64,000 bases of DNA, from positions 1 to 64,000 of the forward strand of contig CAIPTO010000082.1 of the NCBI GenBank assembly GCA_903867985.1, written 5' to 3'. Shown here one piece after another: positions 54,134 through 61,230 of this stretch (position 1 is the first letter of the stretch; every line of letters begins with the position of its first letter). Source of the DNA: an uncultured Elusimicrobia bacterium. GTDB lineage: Bacteria; Elusimicrobiota; Elusimicrobia; Elusimicrobiales; UBA9959. The notes under the pieces were generated by a model. The model saw only the letters and a list, made by a program, of their open reading frames with translations, ran no database searches and had not been told where the DNA came from. Both the position numbers and the translations under genes were made by a program.

Positions 54134-55603
54134 ATGAAGGCGATCATACTTGCCGGCGGCTCGGGTACGCGGCTTTGGCCTGTTTCGCGGTACGGCCTGC
54201 CCAAGCAGTTTATAAAACTGAACGGCGGTAAATCCCTGCTTTGCCAGACCGTGGAACGCCTGGCGGCCGTAGTGCCGCTGAAAGATATTTTTGTTATCAC
54301 CAACGAGGATTATCACTTTCACGTGCAGGAAGACCTTAAATCAGTGTCGCCGGATATACAGGATAATATCATTCTTGAACCGGTGGGGCGCAACACGGCC
54401 CCGGCTATAGCGCTGGTGATGAAGTACTGCCTGGAGAAGCTTAAATGCGCTAAGAGCGAGGTTGTTTTTATCTGCCCTTCCGATCATATCCTGGAGCCGG
54501 TGGAAAAGTTCGCCCGCTACGCCAAACAGGCCGAAGTCGCCGCCAAGGCCGGCAGCATTGTTACCTTCGGCATAAAGCCCAGCCGCCCTGAAACAGGCTA
54601 CGGCTATATTAAAGCGGGGACCAGAATAGTCACATGTCAAAAGTCGCAGGTTAAAAATAAAAAATCCGCCGATTCCGTAAAGCCTGCAGCCTGTGAAAGT
54701 CTTTTCGCTAACGTTTATAAGGTCGCGCACTTTACCGAAAAGCCTGATCGTGCAATAGCCGAGAAATATCTTAAAGACGGTAATTATTATTGGAATCTGG
54801 GCATCTTCGCGTTTACGATCGGCGCCATGCTGGCGGAATTTAAAGCTTACGCTCCGGAAATAAGCCGCAAAATGGGGCAGACTTTCGCAAAAATGACGGC
54901 GGATTTTAAGGATATCCCGCCCATTTCCATAGATTACGCCGTGATGGAGAAGTCTAAAAATACCGCGGTCCTGCCGATAGACATTCTCTGGTCAGACGTC
55001 GGCTCATGGGATTCTTTACCCGAAGTTATCAAGCCGGATTTCCAGGGTAATGTGAAAATCGGCGACGTGATAGCCGTCGATACGGTAAAAACCATAGTGA
55101 TGGGGGAAAACCGGCTTATTTCAACGATAGGGCTTAAAGACCTGATAATTGTGGACACCCCCGACGCTCTGCTTATAGCCCGCCGCGGCCAGGCCCAGCG
55201 CGTTAAAGAAATAGTGGACATGCTTAAAGAGCGCAAGCGTAAAGAAGTTGAGGAGCATACCACCACTTACCGGCATTGGGGTTCTTATACCGTTCTGGAA
55301 GAAGGCCCCCGCTACAAGATAAAACGCATAGTGGTTAAACCAGGCCAGAAGCTCAGCCACCAGGTGCACTACCACCGCAGCGAGCACTGGGTTATAGTTA
55401 AGGGCACGGCAAAAGCCACTATAGGCAAAAAGTCATTTATAGTGCATGAGAACGAAAGCACCTATGTGCCAAAATCCACCGGGCACCGCGTGGGGAACCC
55501 CGGCAAAGTTCCGCTTGAAATAATAGAGGTTCAGAACGGCGAATATGTCGGCGAAGACGATATCGTGCGGCTGGATGACGCTTACGAGCGGCGGCGACAT
55601 TAG
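54134..55603 (+). CDS. manC: Mannose-1-phosphate guanylyltransferase/mannose-6-phosphate isomerase
   Basis: A bifunctional 489-residue enzyme that supplies GDP-mannose. The N-terminal nucleotidyltransferase has GGSGTRLWPVSR, PKQFIKL, EPVGRNTAPAIAL, FICPSDH and ETGYGYIKAG. The type II isomerase cupin is at the C-terminus (RHWGSYTVLEEG, QKLSHQVHYHRSEHWVIVKG). Between GYGYIKAG and VYKVAHFTEKPD about 25 residues (QKSQVKNKKSADSVKPAAC) stand where relatives have a short link. This Lys/Ser-rich insert keeps the frame open. It follows gmd by 9 bases. Confidence 0.95.
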   Translation: MKAIILAGGSGTRLWPVSRYGLPKQFIKLNGGKSLLCQTVERLAAVVPLKDIFVITNEDYHFHVQEDLKSVSPDIQDNIILEPVGRNTAPAIALVMKYCLEKLKCAKSEVVFICPSDHILEPVEKFARYAKQAEVAAKAGSIVTFGIKPSRPETGYGYIKAGTRIVTCQKSQVKNKKSADSVKPAACESLFANVYKVAHFTEKPDRAIAEKYLKDGNYYWNLGIFAFTIGAMLAEFKAYAPEISRKMGQTFAKMTADFKDIPPISIDYAVMEKSKNTAVLPIDILWSDVGSWDSLPEVIKPDFQGNVKIGDVIAVDTVKTIVMGENRLISTIGLKDLIIVDTPDALLIARRGQAQRVKEIVDMLKERKRKEVEEHTTTYRHWGSYTVLEEGPRYKIKRIVVKPGQKLSHQVHYHRSEHWVIVKGTAKATIGKKSFIVHENESTYVPKSTGHRVGNPGKVPLEIIEVQNGEYVGEDDIVRLDDAYERRRH

Positions 55604-55620
55604 AGGCCGCCTGAACATGT

Positions 55621-56781
55621 ATGAAAAATAAAAACCTTCCATCCTCATCTTTTTGGCGTGACAAAAAGGTATTCCTCACCGGACATACCGGCTTTAAAGG
55701 CGCCTGGCTCTCCATCTGGCTGGACGCTATGGGAGCAGAAGTCACAGGTTACGCTCTTAAGCCTCCCACAAAACCGAGCCTTTTCGAACTGTGCCGCGTT
55801 GACCGCTCCGTTAAGTCACTTATAGCCGATATCCGTGACGCAGGGCGCCTGCAAAAAGCTGTCCTGGCGGCAAGGCCGGAAATAGTAATTCACATGGCCG
55901 CCCAGCCCATAGTCCGGCAATCCTATAAAGATCCGCGCGAAACTTATGAAACCAATGTCATGGGTACGGTAAACCTGCTTGAGGCCGTCCGTAATTGCGG
56001 TACTGTGCGGGCCGTAGTCAATGTCACCACCGATAAATGCTACGAAAACAAGGAGCATCTCCGCGGGTACAAAGAGGATGAACCCATGGGCGGTTATGAT
56101 CCGTACTCAAGCAGCAAGGCCTGTTCAGAACTCGTCACTGCGGCCTATCGCAACTCCTTCTTTAATCCCAAATCTTATCGTGCCTCCTGCCGATCCTCCA
56201 GTCCTCTAATCCTCCAGTCCTCTAATCCTCCAGTCCTCCAATGCGCCCACCATGTGGCCCTGGCTTCAGCCCGGGCGGGAAATGTTATCGGTGGCGGGGA
56301 TTGGGCGGCCGACCGCCTTATTCCGGACATAATACGCGCGGCTTTAAAGGGGGACAAAGTCCTTATCCGCAATCCCAGGGCAATACGCCCCTGGCAGCAT
56401 GTTTTGGAACCGCTCAGCGGCTATCTGGTTCTGGCTGAAAAACTTTATAAGCGGGGCCCCGGTTACGCCCAGGCCTGGAATTTCGGTCCCGACGCGGGCG
56501 ACGCCAAAGACGTGGAATGGATAGCGGAACGGATGTTCTCCGCCTGGCCCGAAGCCCCCGGCTACGCTCTGGATAAAGGCCTTCACCCCCATGAAGCGCA
56601 TTACCTGAAACTTGACTCCGCCAAAGCCCGCCGCGAACTCGGCTGGGCCCCGCGCTGGCGCATAGGCCAGGCCATAGATAAAATAATAGAATGGACCCTG
56701 GCGTATCAAAACAGTCTGGATATGCGGGATGTGACCCTTGGACAAATAAAGGAATATATTGCCATAAGCCATAGGCTTTAG
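55621..56781 (+). CDS. rfbG: CDP-glucose 4,6-dehydratase with in-frame repeat insertion
   Basis: Second step of the CDP-3,6-dideoxyhexose pathway. 386 residues, about 25 more than usual. The SDR motifs TGHTGFKGAWLSIWLDAMGA, HMAAQPIVRQSYKDP, NVTTDKCYENKE, the YDPYSSSKACSEL motif and RAGNVIGGGDWA are intact. Between FFNP and HVALASARAGN lies a foreign stretch containing [16 protein letters not shown], encoded by six octamer repeats (56194-56241). The last six residues (AISHRL) and the stop codon are encoded by the left end of the next element (56761-56781), so the original C-terminus may have been replaced. Catalytic motifs are unaffected. Confidence 0.94.
   Translation: MKNKNLPSSSFWRDKKVFLTGHTGFKGAWLSIWLDAMGAEVTGYALKPPTKPSLFELCRVDRSVKSLIADIRDAGRLQKAVLAARPEIVIHMAAQPIVRQSYKDPRETYETNVMGTVNLLEAVRNCGTVRAVVNVTTDKCYENKEHLRGYKEDEPMGGYDPYSSSKACSELVTAAYRNSFFNPKSYRASCRSSSPLILQSSNPPVLQCAHHVALASARAGNVIGGGDWAADRLIPDIIRAALKGDKVLIRNPRAIRPWQHVLEPLSGYLVLAEKLYKRGPGYAQAWNFGPDAGDAKDVEWIAERMFSAWPEAPGYALDKGLHPHEAHYLKLDSAKARRELGWAPRWRIGQAIDKIIEWTLAYQNSLDMRDVTLGQIKEYIAISHRL
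56194..56241 (+). repeat. Six-copy octamer array inside rfbG
   Basis: TCCTCCAG, TCCTCTAA, TCCTCCAG, TCCTCTAA, TCCTCCAG, TCCTCCAA occupy 48 bases, exactly 16 codons. A TAA in the word would be read in frame only in copies 3 and 6; these are CAG and CAA. The words are complementary to the 52087-52134 array. Confidence 0.92.
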
Positions 56782-57244
56782 GCCGTAAGCTATAAGCCGT
56801 AGGCAGATTGGAAGAGGGAGCGAAATGGAAAAGTGGAAGAGTCTTGAGGTTTGGCAACTTGCTAATGATCTGGCGCATAAGGTTTATTTGGCAACAAAAG
56901 ATTTTCCTAAAGAAGAGCTATATGGGCTGACATCCCAATTACGCCGGGCTGCTTTGTCAGTTCCTACGAATATAGTGGAGGGACATTCCAGGAGTGGGGA
57001 TAAAGAACTTGCACGATTCTTAAATATTTCTTTGGGATCTCTCGGCGAAACAAAGTATCTTCTTTTCTTTTCAAATCAGTTGCAGTATTTGCCGGAGAAG
57101 TCTTTTCTTGAGTTGGATAAGTTAACCCAAGACGTTGGCGTAAAACTTTGGGCGTTCTATAAAGTTGTAAAAGAATAGTTCTGTTCTGCGTATGGCTAAA
57201 TCTTATGGCCTAAAGCCTAAAGCCTAAAGCCTAAAGCTTATGGC
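56758..57244. mobile_element. Word-repeat element carrying a four-helix-bundle gene
   Basis: The left arm (56761-56806, GCCATA/AGGCTTTA words) and right arm (57186-57244, including four GCCTAAA heptamers) are inverted relative to each other and enclose the four-helix-bundle gene. The outer 26 bases on the left are identical to 20774-20799, where the same kind of arms enclose only about 70 bases. Insertion replaced or extended the end of rfbG. There is no transposase. I call it a putative mobile or spreading element; mobility is inferred from the shared ends. Confidence 0.65.
56825..57178 (+). CDS. Four-helix-bundle protein (23S rRNA intervening-sequence family)
   Basis: A 117-residue all-helical protein. 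Family signature: EVWQLANDLAHKVY, LTSQLRRAALSVPTNIVEGH and KELARFLNISLGSLGE. Members are found in 23S rRNA intervening sequences of Leptospira and others, and resemble the Avd accessory protein of diversity-generating retroelements. The biochemical role is unknown; nucleic-acid binding as a pentameric barrel is known for Avd. A/T content and codon use are lower in G/C than the flanking sugar genes, which suggests transfer. It is the only gene inside the inverted arms of the element. Confidence 0.9.
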   Translation: MEKWKSLEVWQLANDLAHKVYLATKDFPKEELYGLTSQLRRAALSVPTNIVEGHSRSGDKELARFLNISLGSLGETKYLLFFSNQLQYLPEKSFLELDKLTQDVGVKLWAFYKVVKE

Positions 57245-57268
57245 AAACCTAATCGATAAGGCTCTACT

Positions 57269-58012
57269 ATGGAAATAATATTCTTAGGCACCAACGGTTG
57301 GTATGATACTAAACTCGGTAACGCCGTCTGCGTACTTCTCAAAACCGAAAAATACGACATCGTCATGGACGCCGGCAACGGCATCTATAAGCTGGACCAA
57401 TATGTGGACGGTTCAAAACCCGTTTATCTTTTTTTAAGCCATTTCCATCTGGATCACATAGTCGGCCTTCACATCCTGACAAAGTTTAATTTTAAAAAGG
57501 GTATGACCATTTGCGCCGGTAAAGGCGCCAATAAAACGTTAAATTCGATCCTTCGCCGCCCGTTCACCATCCCGCTGAAAAAATTAAGGACCAAAACCGG
57601 CGTTCTGGAGCTGCCGGCGCAGGCCGCGCGAATACCTTTTGACGTCAAATGCCTTCCTCTGGTTCACGCCGATCCTGTGCTGGGCTACAGATTTAATATA
57701 GACGGCAAAATTGTGACTTATTGCACCGATACCGGCTATTGCCCGAATTCATTAAAACTGGCAGCAGGCGCGGACCTGCTTATAAGCGAATGCGCCCACA
57801 GGCCGGGTGAGGAGAATCCCGGCTGGCCTCACATGAACCCGGAAAGCGCTGCCGCTCTGGCCAAAGAAGCCGGGGTGAAAAAGCTGATCCTTGTCCATTT
57901 CGGCGCCGACAGATATCCCGCCATGAAAGACCGGGAAAACGCCCAAAAAATAGCCCGAAAAACCTTCAGAAACACCCGGGCCGCAGTTGATGGCCTGCGC
58001 ATGGTGATTTAA
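57269..58012 (+). CDS. Metallo-beta-lactamase fold hydrolase, RNase Z-like
   Basis: A 247-residue hydrolase. Metal motif SHFHLDHIVGL (HxHxDH, about residues 58-63), then PLVHADPVLGYRF (third His), TDTGY (bridging Asp) and LVHFGADRYP (last His). The layout is that of the RNase Z/ElaC or phosphodiesterase-like group, but the exosite arm of true RNase Z is not evident, so the substrate is open. It starts 24 bases after the four-helix-bundle element and lies between rfbG and rfbH, although it has no known role in sugar synthesis. Confidence 0.88.
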   Translation: MEIIFLGTNGWYDTKLGNAVCVLLKTEKYDIVMDAGNGIYKLDQYVDGSKPVYLFLSHFHLDHIVGLHILTKFNFKKGMTICAGKGANKTLNSILRRPFTIPLKKLRTKTGVLELPAQAARIPFDVKCLPLVHADPVLGYRFNIDGKIVTYCTDTGYCPNSLKLAAGADLLISECAHRPGEENPGWPHMNPESAAALAKEAGVKKLILVHFGADRYPAMKDRENAQKIARKTFRNTRAAVDGLRMVI

Positions 58013-58256
58013 CTCCGCTCAGTCCTTTGCTGACTGCAGCAAACTCATTAAAAATGGCATATAGGGGAGCCAGTAAGTTCGCGAGGTCGCCGAGGGGTGG
58101 GTTCCAAAAACCAGGGTCGGGACACACCGTGCCCGCCCTTCCCTTCCTCAGCCTCGCCGCTTACGTAAGTCTCGGCTTCCGGAGGGTTTTTTCCACCCAC
58201 CCCTCGGCGCCTGCTCCATTGATTCATATGTGAGGCCTGCGCATGGTGATTTAACT
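57992..58256. repeat. 23-base direct repeat around a large hairpin
   Basis: The last 23 bases around the MBL-fold gene stop (57992-58014) recur exactly at 58234-58256. Weaker likeness continues after each copy. Between them lies a long inverted repeat, 58088-58112 with 58185-58209 (22 of 25 bases pair), with a G/C-rich loop of about 70 bases. It looks like an insertion with duplicated flank, or a local duplication. A 68-codon frame across the hairpin is not credible as a gene. Confidence 0.7.
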
Positions 58257-58598
58257 TCGCCAGTCCTGCACTAGCTTTAAAAATGCAGTCAAATGCAACA
58301 TTTGCGCCAAGTGGGTCCTTTGGGCGGATCCGCCAGTCCTTTGGCCCTCTAATCCTCTCATACAAATTGCTATAATTAACCTAAATCCTGCAGTTAAAGA
58401 TAGATTTCGTTTGGGAAAACCGGGAACATGATTATTCTGCAGGATTTCCCGCACACCGGGCTGAGGGCCCAGCGCTATGCGCGCCTGGCCCGAAGAGGTG
58501 TATGCCTCCCGAATGGGCGCCCGCAATGCGGGCGGAAAGTTGCAGCTGCAACTTTTAGGTTAACTATATAATAAGCGATTTGGAACTGAGGGACTGAA
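58257..58598. other. Non-coding stretch before rfbH with hairpins and a promoter
   Basis: Contains an octamer remnant (CCTCTAATCCTCTC near 58345), a hairpin GCCCGCA-A-TGCGGGC (58519-58533), a perfect 20-bp palindrome (58536-58555), and TATAAT at 58568-58573. No gene. The order (palindrome overlapping the -35 position, then TATAAT, then rfbH at 58599) suggests a regulated promoter. Confidence 0.5.
58536..58555. promoter_or_regulatory. Perfect 20-bp palindrome upstream of rfbH
   Basis: AAAGTTGCAG followed by CTGCAACTTT is fully self-complementary and lies 13 bases before a perfect TATAAT (58568-58573), where it would cover the -35 region. A repressor or activator site is the natural reading. 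Confidence 0.5.
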
Positions 58599-60113
58599 AT
58601 GGGCCTCAAAACTGCTAAAACCGAAAAAAAACTGCGCAAAGAGATACTTCGTAAGGTTTCGGAGTATCATGGCCTTTTCCATAAGAAAAAGGACTTTGAG
58701 CCAGGCAAGTCTTTTGTCGCTTACGGCGGAAGGGTATATGACGGGAAGGAATTATGCAATCTTGTCGGTTCCGCCCTTGATTTCTGGCTTACTTCCGGCC
58801 CATATGTTGACGCTTTCGAGAAAAAGTTCGGAGAATTCCTTGGCGTCAGGCATGTTTCCCTCGTAAATTCCGGCTCATCGGCCAATCTTCTGGCGTTCAT
58901 GGCCCTCACCTCCCCGAAACTTGGCGAAAGGCGCATAAAGCCCGGTGATGAGGTTATAACCGTCGCCGCCGGCTTTCCTACCACGGTTACTCCTATAATC
59001 CAGTACGGCGCGGTCCCCGTCTTCGTTGATGTCGAAATTCCGTCCTATAATATCGATTGTTCTCTGCTGGAAAAAGCTCTTTCAAAAAAGACCAAAGCCG
59101 TAATGGTCGCCCACACTTTGGGCAACCCCTTTGACCTGAAAAAGGTCCGCGCTTTTTGCGACAAGCATCGCCTCTGGCTAATTGAGGATAACTGCGACGC
59201 TCTGGGCAGTAGGTACAGAAGAATGGAGGACTGGAAGACTGGAGGACTAGCCAAACCCGCGGATCTTTGCCGCTGCCAATCCTCTAATCCTACAACCCTC
59301 CAAAAATCTGCTCTCTTGCCAATCCTCCAATCCTCTAATCCTCTAATCTTCCAATACACCGGAACTTTCGGCGATATCGGTACTTCCAGCTTCTATCCGC
59401 CGCATCATATGACCATGGGCGAGGGGGGAGCGGTCTATACTGATAACCCCCAGCTTAAAAGGCTTGTGGATTCTTTCCGTGACTGGGGCCGCGACTGCTG
59501 GTGCCCGTCCGGAAAAGACAACACTTGCGGTAAGAGATTCACCCGGCAGTTCGGCGAGCTTCCTTTGGGCTACGACCACAAGTATGTTTACTCTCATTTC
59601 GGTTATAATCTCAAGGCCACCGAGATGCAGGCTGCCGTCGGCCTGGCCCAGCTTGAAAAGCTTCCCAAATTCATTGAAGCCAGAAAAAAGAACTGGCAAT
59701 ACCTGCGCAAAGCCCTTAATTCTTTTTCGGATAAGCTTATCCTGCCCGAACCCGCCGATAATTCCGACCCCAGCTGGTTCGGCTTCCTGCTGACGGTCAG
59801 GGGGAACGCCGGCTTCACCCGCGAAGAGCTGGTCAGCCATCTTGAGGCCAATAAAATACAAACCCGCGTGCTGTTCGCAGGCAACCTTATAAAGCACCCC
59901 TGCTTCGACGAAATGCGCCGCTCCGGCAAAGGCTTCCGCGTCGTAGCCGGCGCTTCTCGCCAGTCCTCCAATCCTCCAATCCTCCTGGCCTCATTGCCCG
60001 TTACCGACCAGATCATGCGCGACACTTTCTGGATAGGCGTCTATCCCGGCATGACCGTAGAAATGCTGAAGTATGTCTCGGATACTTTTAAATCTTTTTT
60101 TAACCGTTCGTAA
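58599..60113 (+). CDS. rfbH: CDP-4-keto-6-deoxyglucose 3-dehydrase with two in-frame repeat insertions
   Basis: The PMP- and [2Fe-2S]-dependent enzyme (E1) that removes the 3-hydroxyl in CDP-3,6-dideoxyhexose synthesis. 504 residues; homologues have about 437. His replaces the aminotransferase Lys, as expected for this enzyme ([11 protein letters not shown], His270). Cluster Cys residues are visible in [20 protein letters not shown]. Two stretches are foreign. One of about 45 residues before [14 protein letters not shown] (59217-59354) contains QSSNPTTLQ and [10 protein letters not shown]. The other is about 10 residues (QSSNPPILL, 59964-59987) before [13 protein letters not shown]. Both come from octamer repeats and leave the frame and all catalytic motifs intact. 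Confidence 0.94.
   Translation: MGLKTAKTEKKLRKEILRKVSEYHGLFHKKKDFEPGKSFVAYGGRVYDGKELCNLVGSALDFWLTSGPYVDAFEKKFGEFLGVRHVSLVNSGSSANLLAFMALTSPKLGERRIKPGDEVITVAAGFPTTVTPIIQYGAVPVFVDVEIPSYNIDCSLLEKALSKKTKAVMVAHTLGNPFDLKKVRAFCDKHRLWLIEDNCDALGSRYRRMEDWKTGGLAKPADLCRCQSSNPTTLQKSALLPILQSSNPLIFQYTGTFGDIGTSSFYPPHHMTMGEGGAVYTDNPQLKRLVDSFRDWGRDCWCPSGKDNTCGKRFTRQFGELPLGYDHKYVYSHFGYNLKATEMQAAVGLAQLEKLPKFIEARKKNWQYLRKALNSFSDKLILPEPADNSDPSWFGFLLTVRGNAGFTREELVSHLEANKIQTRVLFAGNLIKHPCFDEMRRSGKGFRVVAGASRQSSNPPILLASLPVTDQIMRDTFWIGVYPGMTVEMLKYVSDTFKSFFNRS
59225..59354. repeat. Complete palindromic octamer element inside rfbH
   Basis: GGAGGACT, GGAAGACT, GGAGGACT (59225-59248) form the left arm. TCCTCTAA, TCCTACAA, CCCTCCAA (59280-59303) and TCCTCCAA, TCCTCTAA, TCCTCTAA, TCTTCCAA (59323-59354) form the right. 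The arms are complementary in type. All right-arm copies whose last three bases fall on a codon read CAA. Confidence 0.9.
59964..59987 (+). repeat. Three-copy octamer array inside rfbH
   Basis: TCCTCCAA, TCCTCCAA, TCCTCCTG: 24 bases, eight codons, encoding part of [10 protein letters not shown] second, separate site in the same gene. Confidence 0.85.
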
Positions 60114-60122
60114 AGGATCATT

Positions 60123-61175
60123 ATGAGAACATATATCGCGGGCCACACCGGATTGGTCGGCTCGGCTATTTGCCGGAAACTGGCTGCCGGCAAAAAGCAT
60201 GAGCTGCTGGTAGAAGATCACGATAAGCTGGATTTGAAAAGGCAGAAAGAAACCGAGGACTATTTTAAAAAAAACAAACCGGATTGGGTTTTCCTCGCCG
60301 CGGCAAGGGTCGGGGGGATACTCGCGAACAGCACCTATAAAGCCGAATTCATCTATGATAATCTGGCCATTGCCCTCAATGTTATAGATGCCGCTTATAA
60401 GACGGGAGTGAAAAAACTTTTAAACCTCGGTTCTTCGTGCATTTATCCCAAACTCGCCCCCCAGCCGATGAAAGAGGAGTCGCTGCTTACAAGCGCGCTG
60501 GAACCCACCAACGAGGCTTACGCCATCTCGAAAATAGCTGCTTTAAAAATGTGCCGTTATTACAACGAGCAGTACGGCACCAACTACATCTCGGCGATGC
60601 CCACCAATCTTTACGGACCGCACGATAACTATAATCTGGAAACCGCCCACGTCCTGCCCGCCATGCTCAGGAAATTCCATCTCGCTAAGCTCTTAAAGCT
60701 TAGGGATTTTTCCGCTCTCTCTAAAGATCTGCAGAAGCGTCCCATAGGCTTCGGTCTCGATAAAAAAGTGGATTTTAAGGATGAAGGCTCCATTTGCGCC
60801 GCTTTGGAGTCCATAGGCGTTACGGCGGACAGCGTTCTTCTTTGGGGCACAGGCGAAGTTTACCGGGAATTTCTGCACGTCGACGATATGGCGGCCGCGG
60901 CCCTGTTCCTTATGGAGAAATGCGATTATTCCGATATCGGCGAGATAATAAATATCGGCACGGGTGAAGATCTGAAATTAAAGCTGCTGGCGCACATTAT
61001 AAGAGACGCGGTTGAGTACGACGGCGCCATAAAATACGATACCTTCAAACCCGACGGCACCCCAAGAAAACTTTTAGATATCTCAAGGATAAGGGCGCTG
61101 GGCTGGCAGCCCGCGATCCCGTTAAAAGACGGCGTAAAACAAAGCTACGCGTGGTATCTGTCTTCTCACGCGTAA
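60123..61175 (+). CDS. fcl: GDP-L-fucose synthase
   Basis: Epimerase-reductase that makes GDP-L-fucose from the Gmd product. 350 residues. IAGHTGLVGSAICRKL binds NADP; AARVGGILANSTYKAEFIYDN, NLGSSCIYPKLAPQP, the NEAYAISKIAALKMC motif (Tyr and Lys) and PTNLYGPHDNY are diagnostic. About 40 residues beyond the E. coli length lie in the LRDFSALSKDLQKRPIGFGL segment, an extension also seen in other bacterial members and not made of repeat words. It starts 9 bases after rfbH. Confidence 0.94.
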   Translation: MRTYIAGHTGLVGSAICRKLAAGKKHELLVEDHDKLDLKRQKETEDYFKKNKPDWVFLAAARVGGILANSTYKAEFIYDNLAIALNVIDAAYKTGVKKLLNLGSSCIYPKLAPQPMKEESLLTSALEPTNEAYAISKIAALKMCRYYNEQYGTNYISAMPTNLYGPHDNYNLETAHVLPAMLRKFHLAKLLKLRDFSALSKDLQKRPIGFGLDKKVDFKDEGSICAALESIGVTADSVLLWGTGEVYREFLHVDDMAAAALFLMEKCDYSDIGEIINIGTGEDLKLKLLAHIIRDAVEYDGAIKYDTFKPDGTPRKLLDISRIRALGWQPAIPLKDGVKQSYAWYLSSHA

Positions 61176-61230
61176 AGTTTGACGCCACTGGTTTTTGCCA
61201 GCATCAGAATTGCCGCCGGAGGCCCAGTTT

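Noticed and set aside
56758-57244. Diversity-generating retroelement
   Set aside because: The four-helix protein recalls Avd, but there is no reverse transcriptase and no template/variable repeat pair nearby.
58027-58233. 68-codon frame across the hairpin after the MBL-fold gene
   Set aside because: It is read from the inverted repeat and its loop, has no ribosome site, and shows no protein family features.
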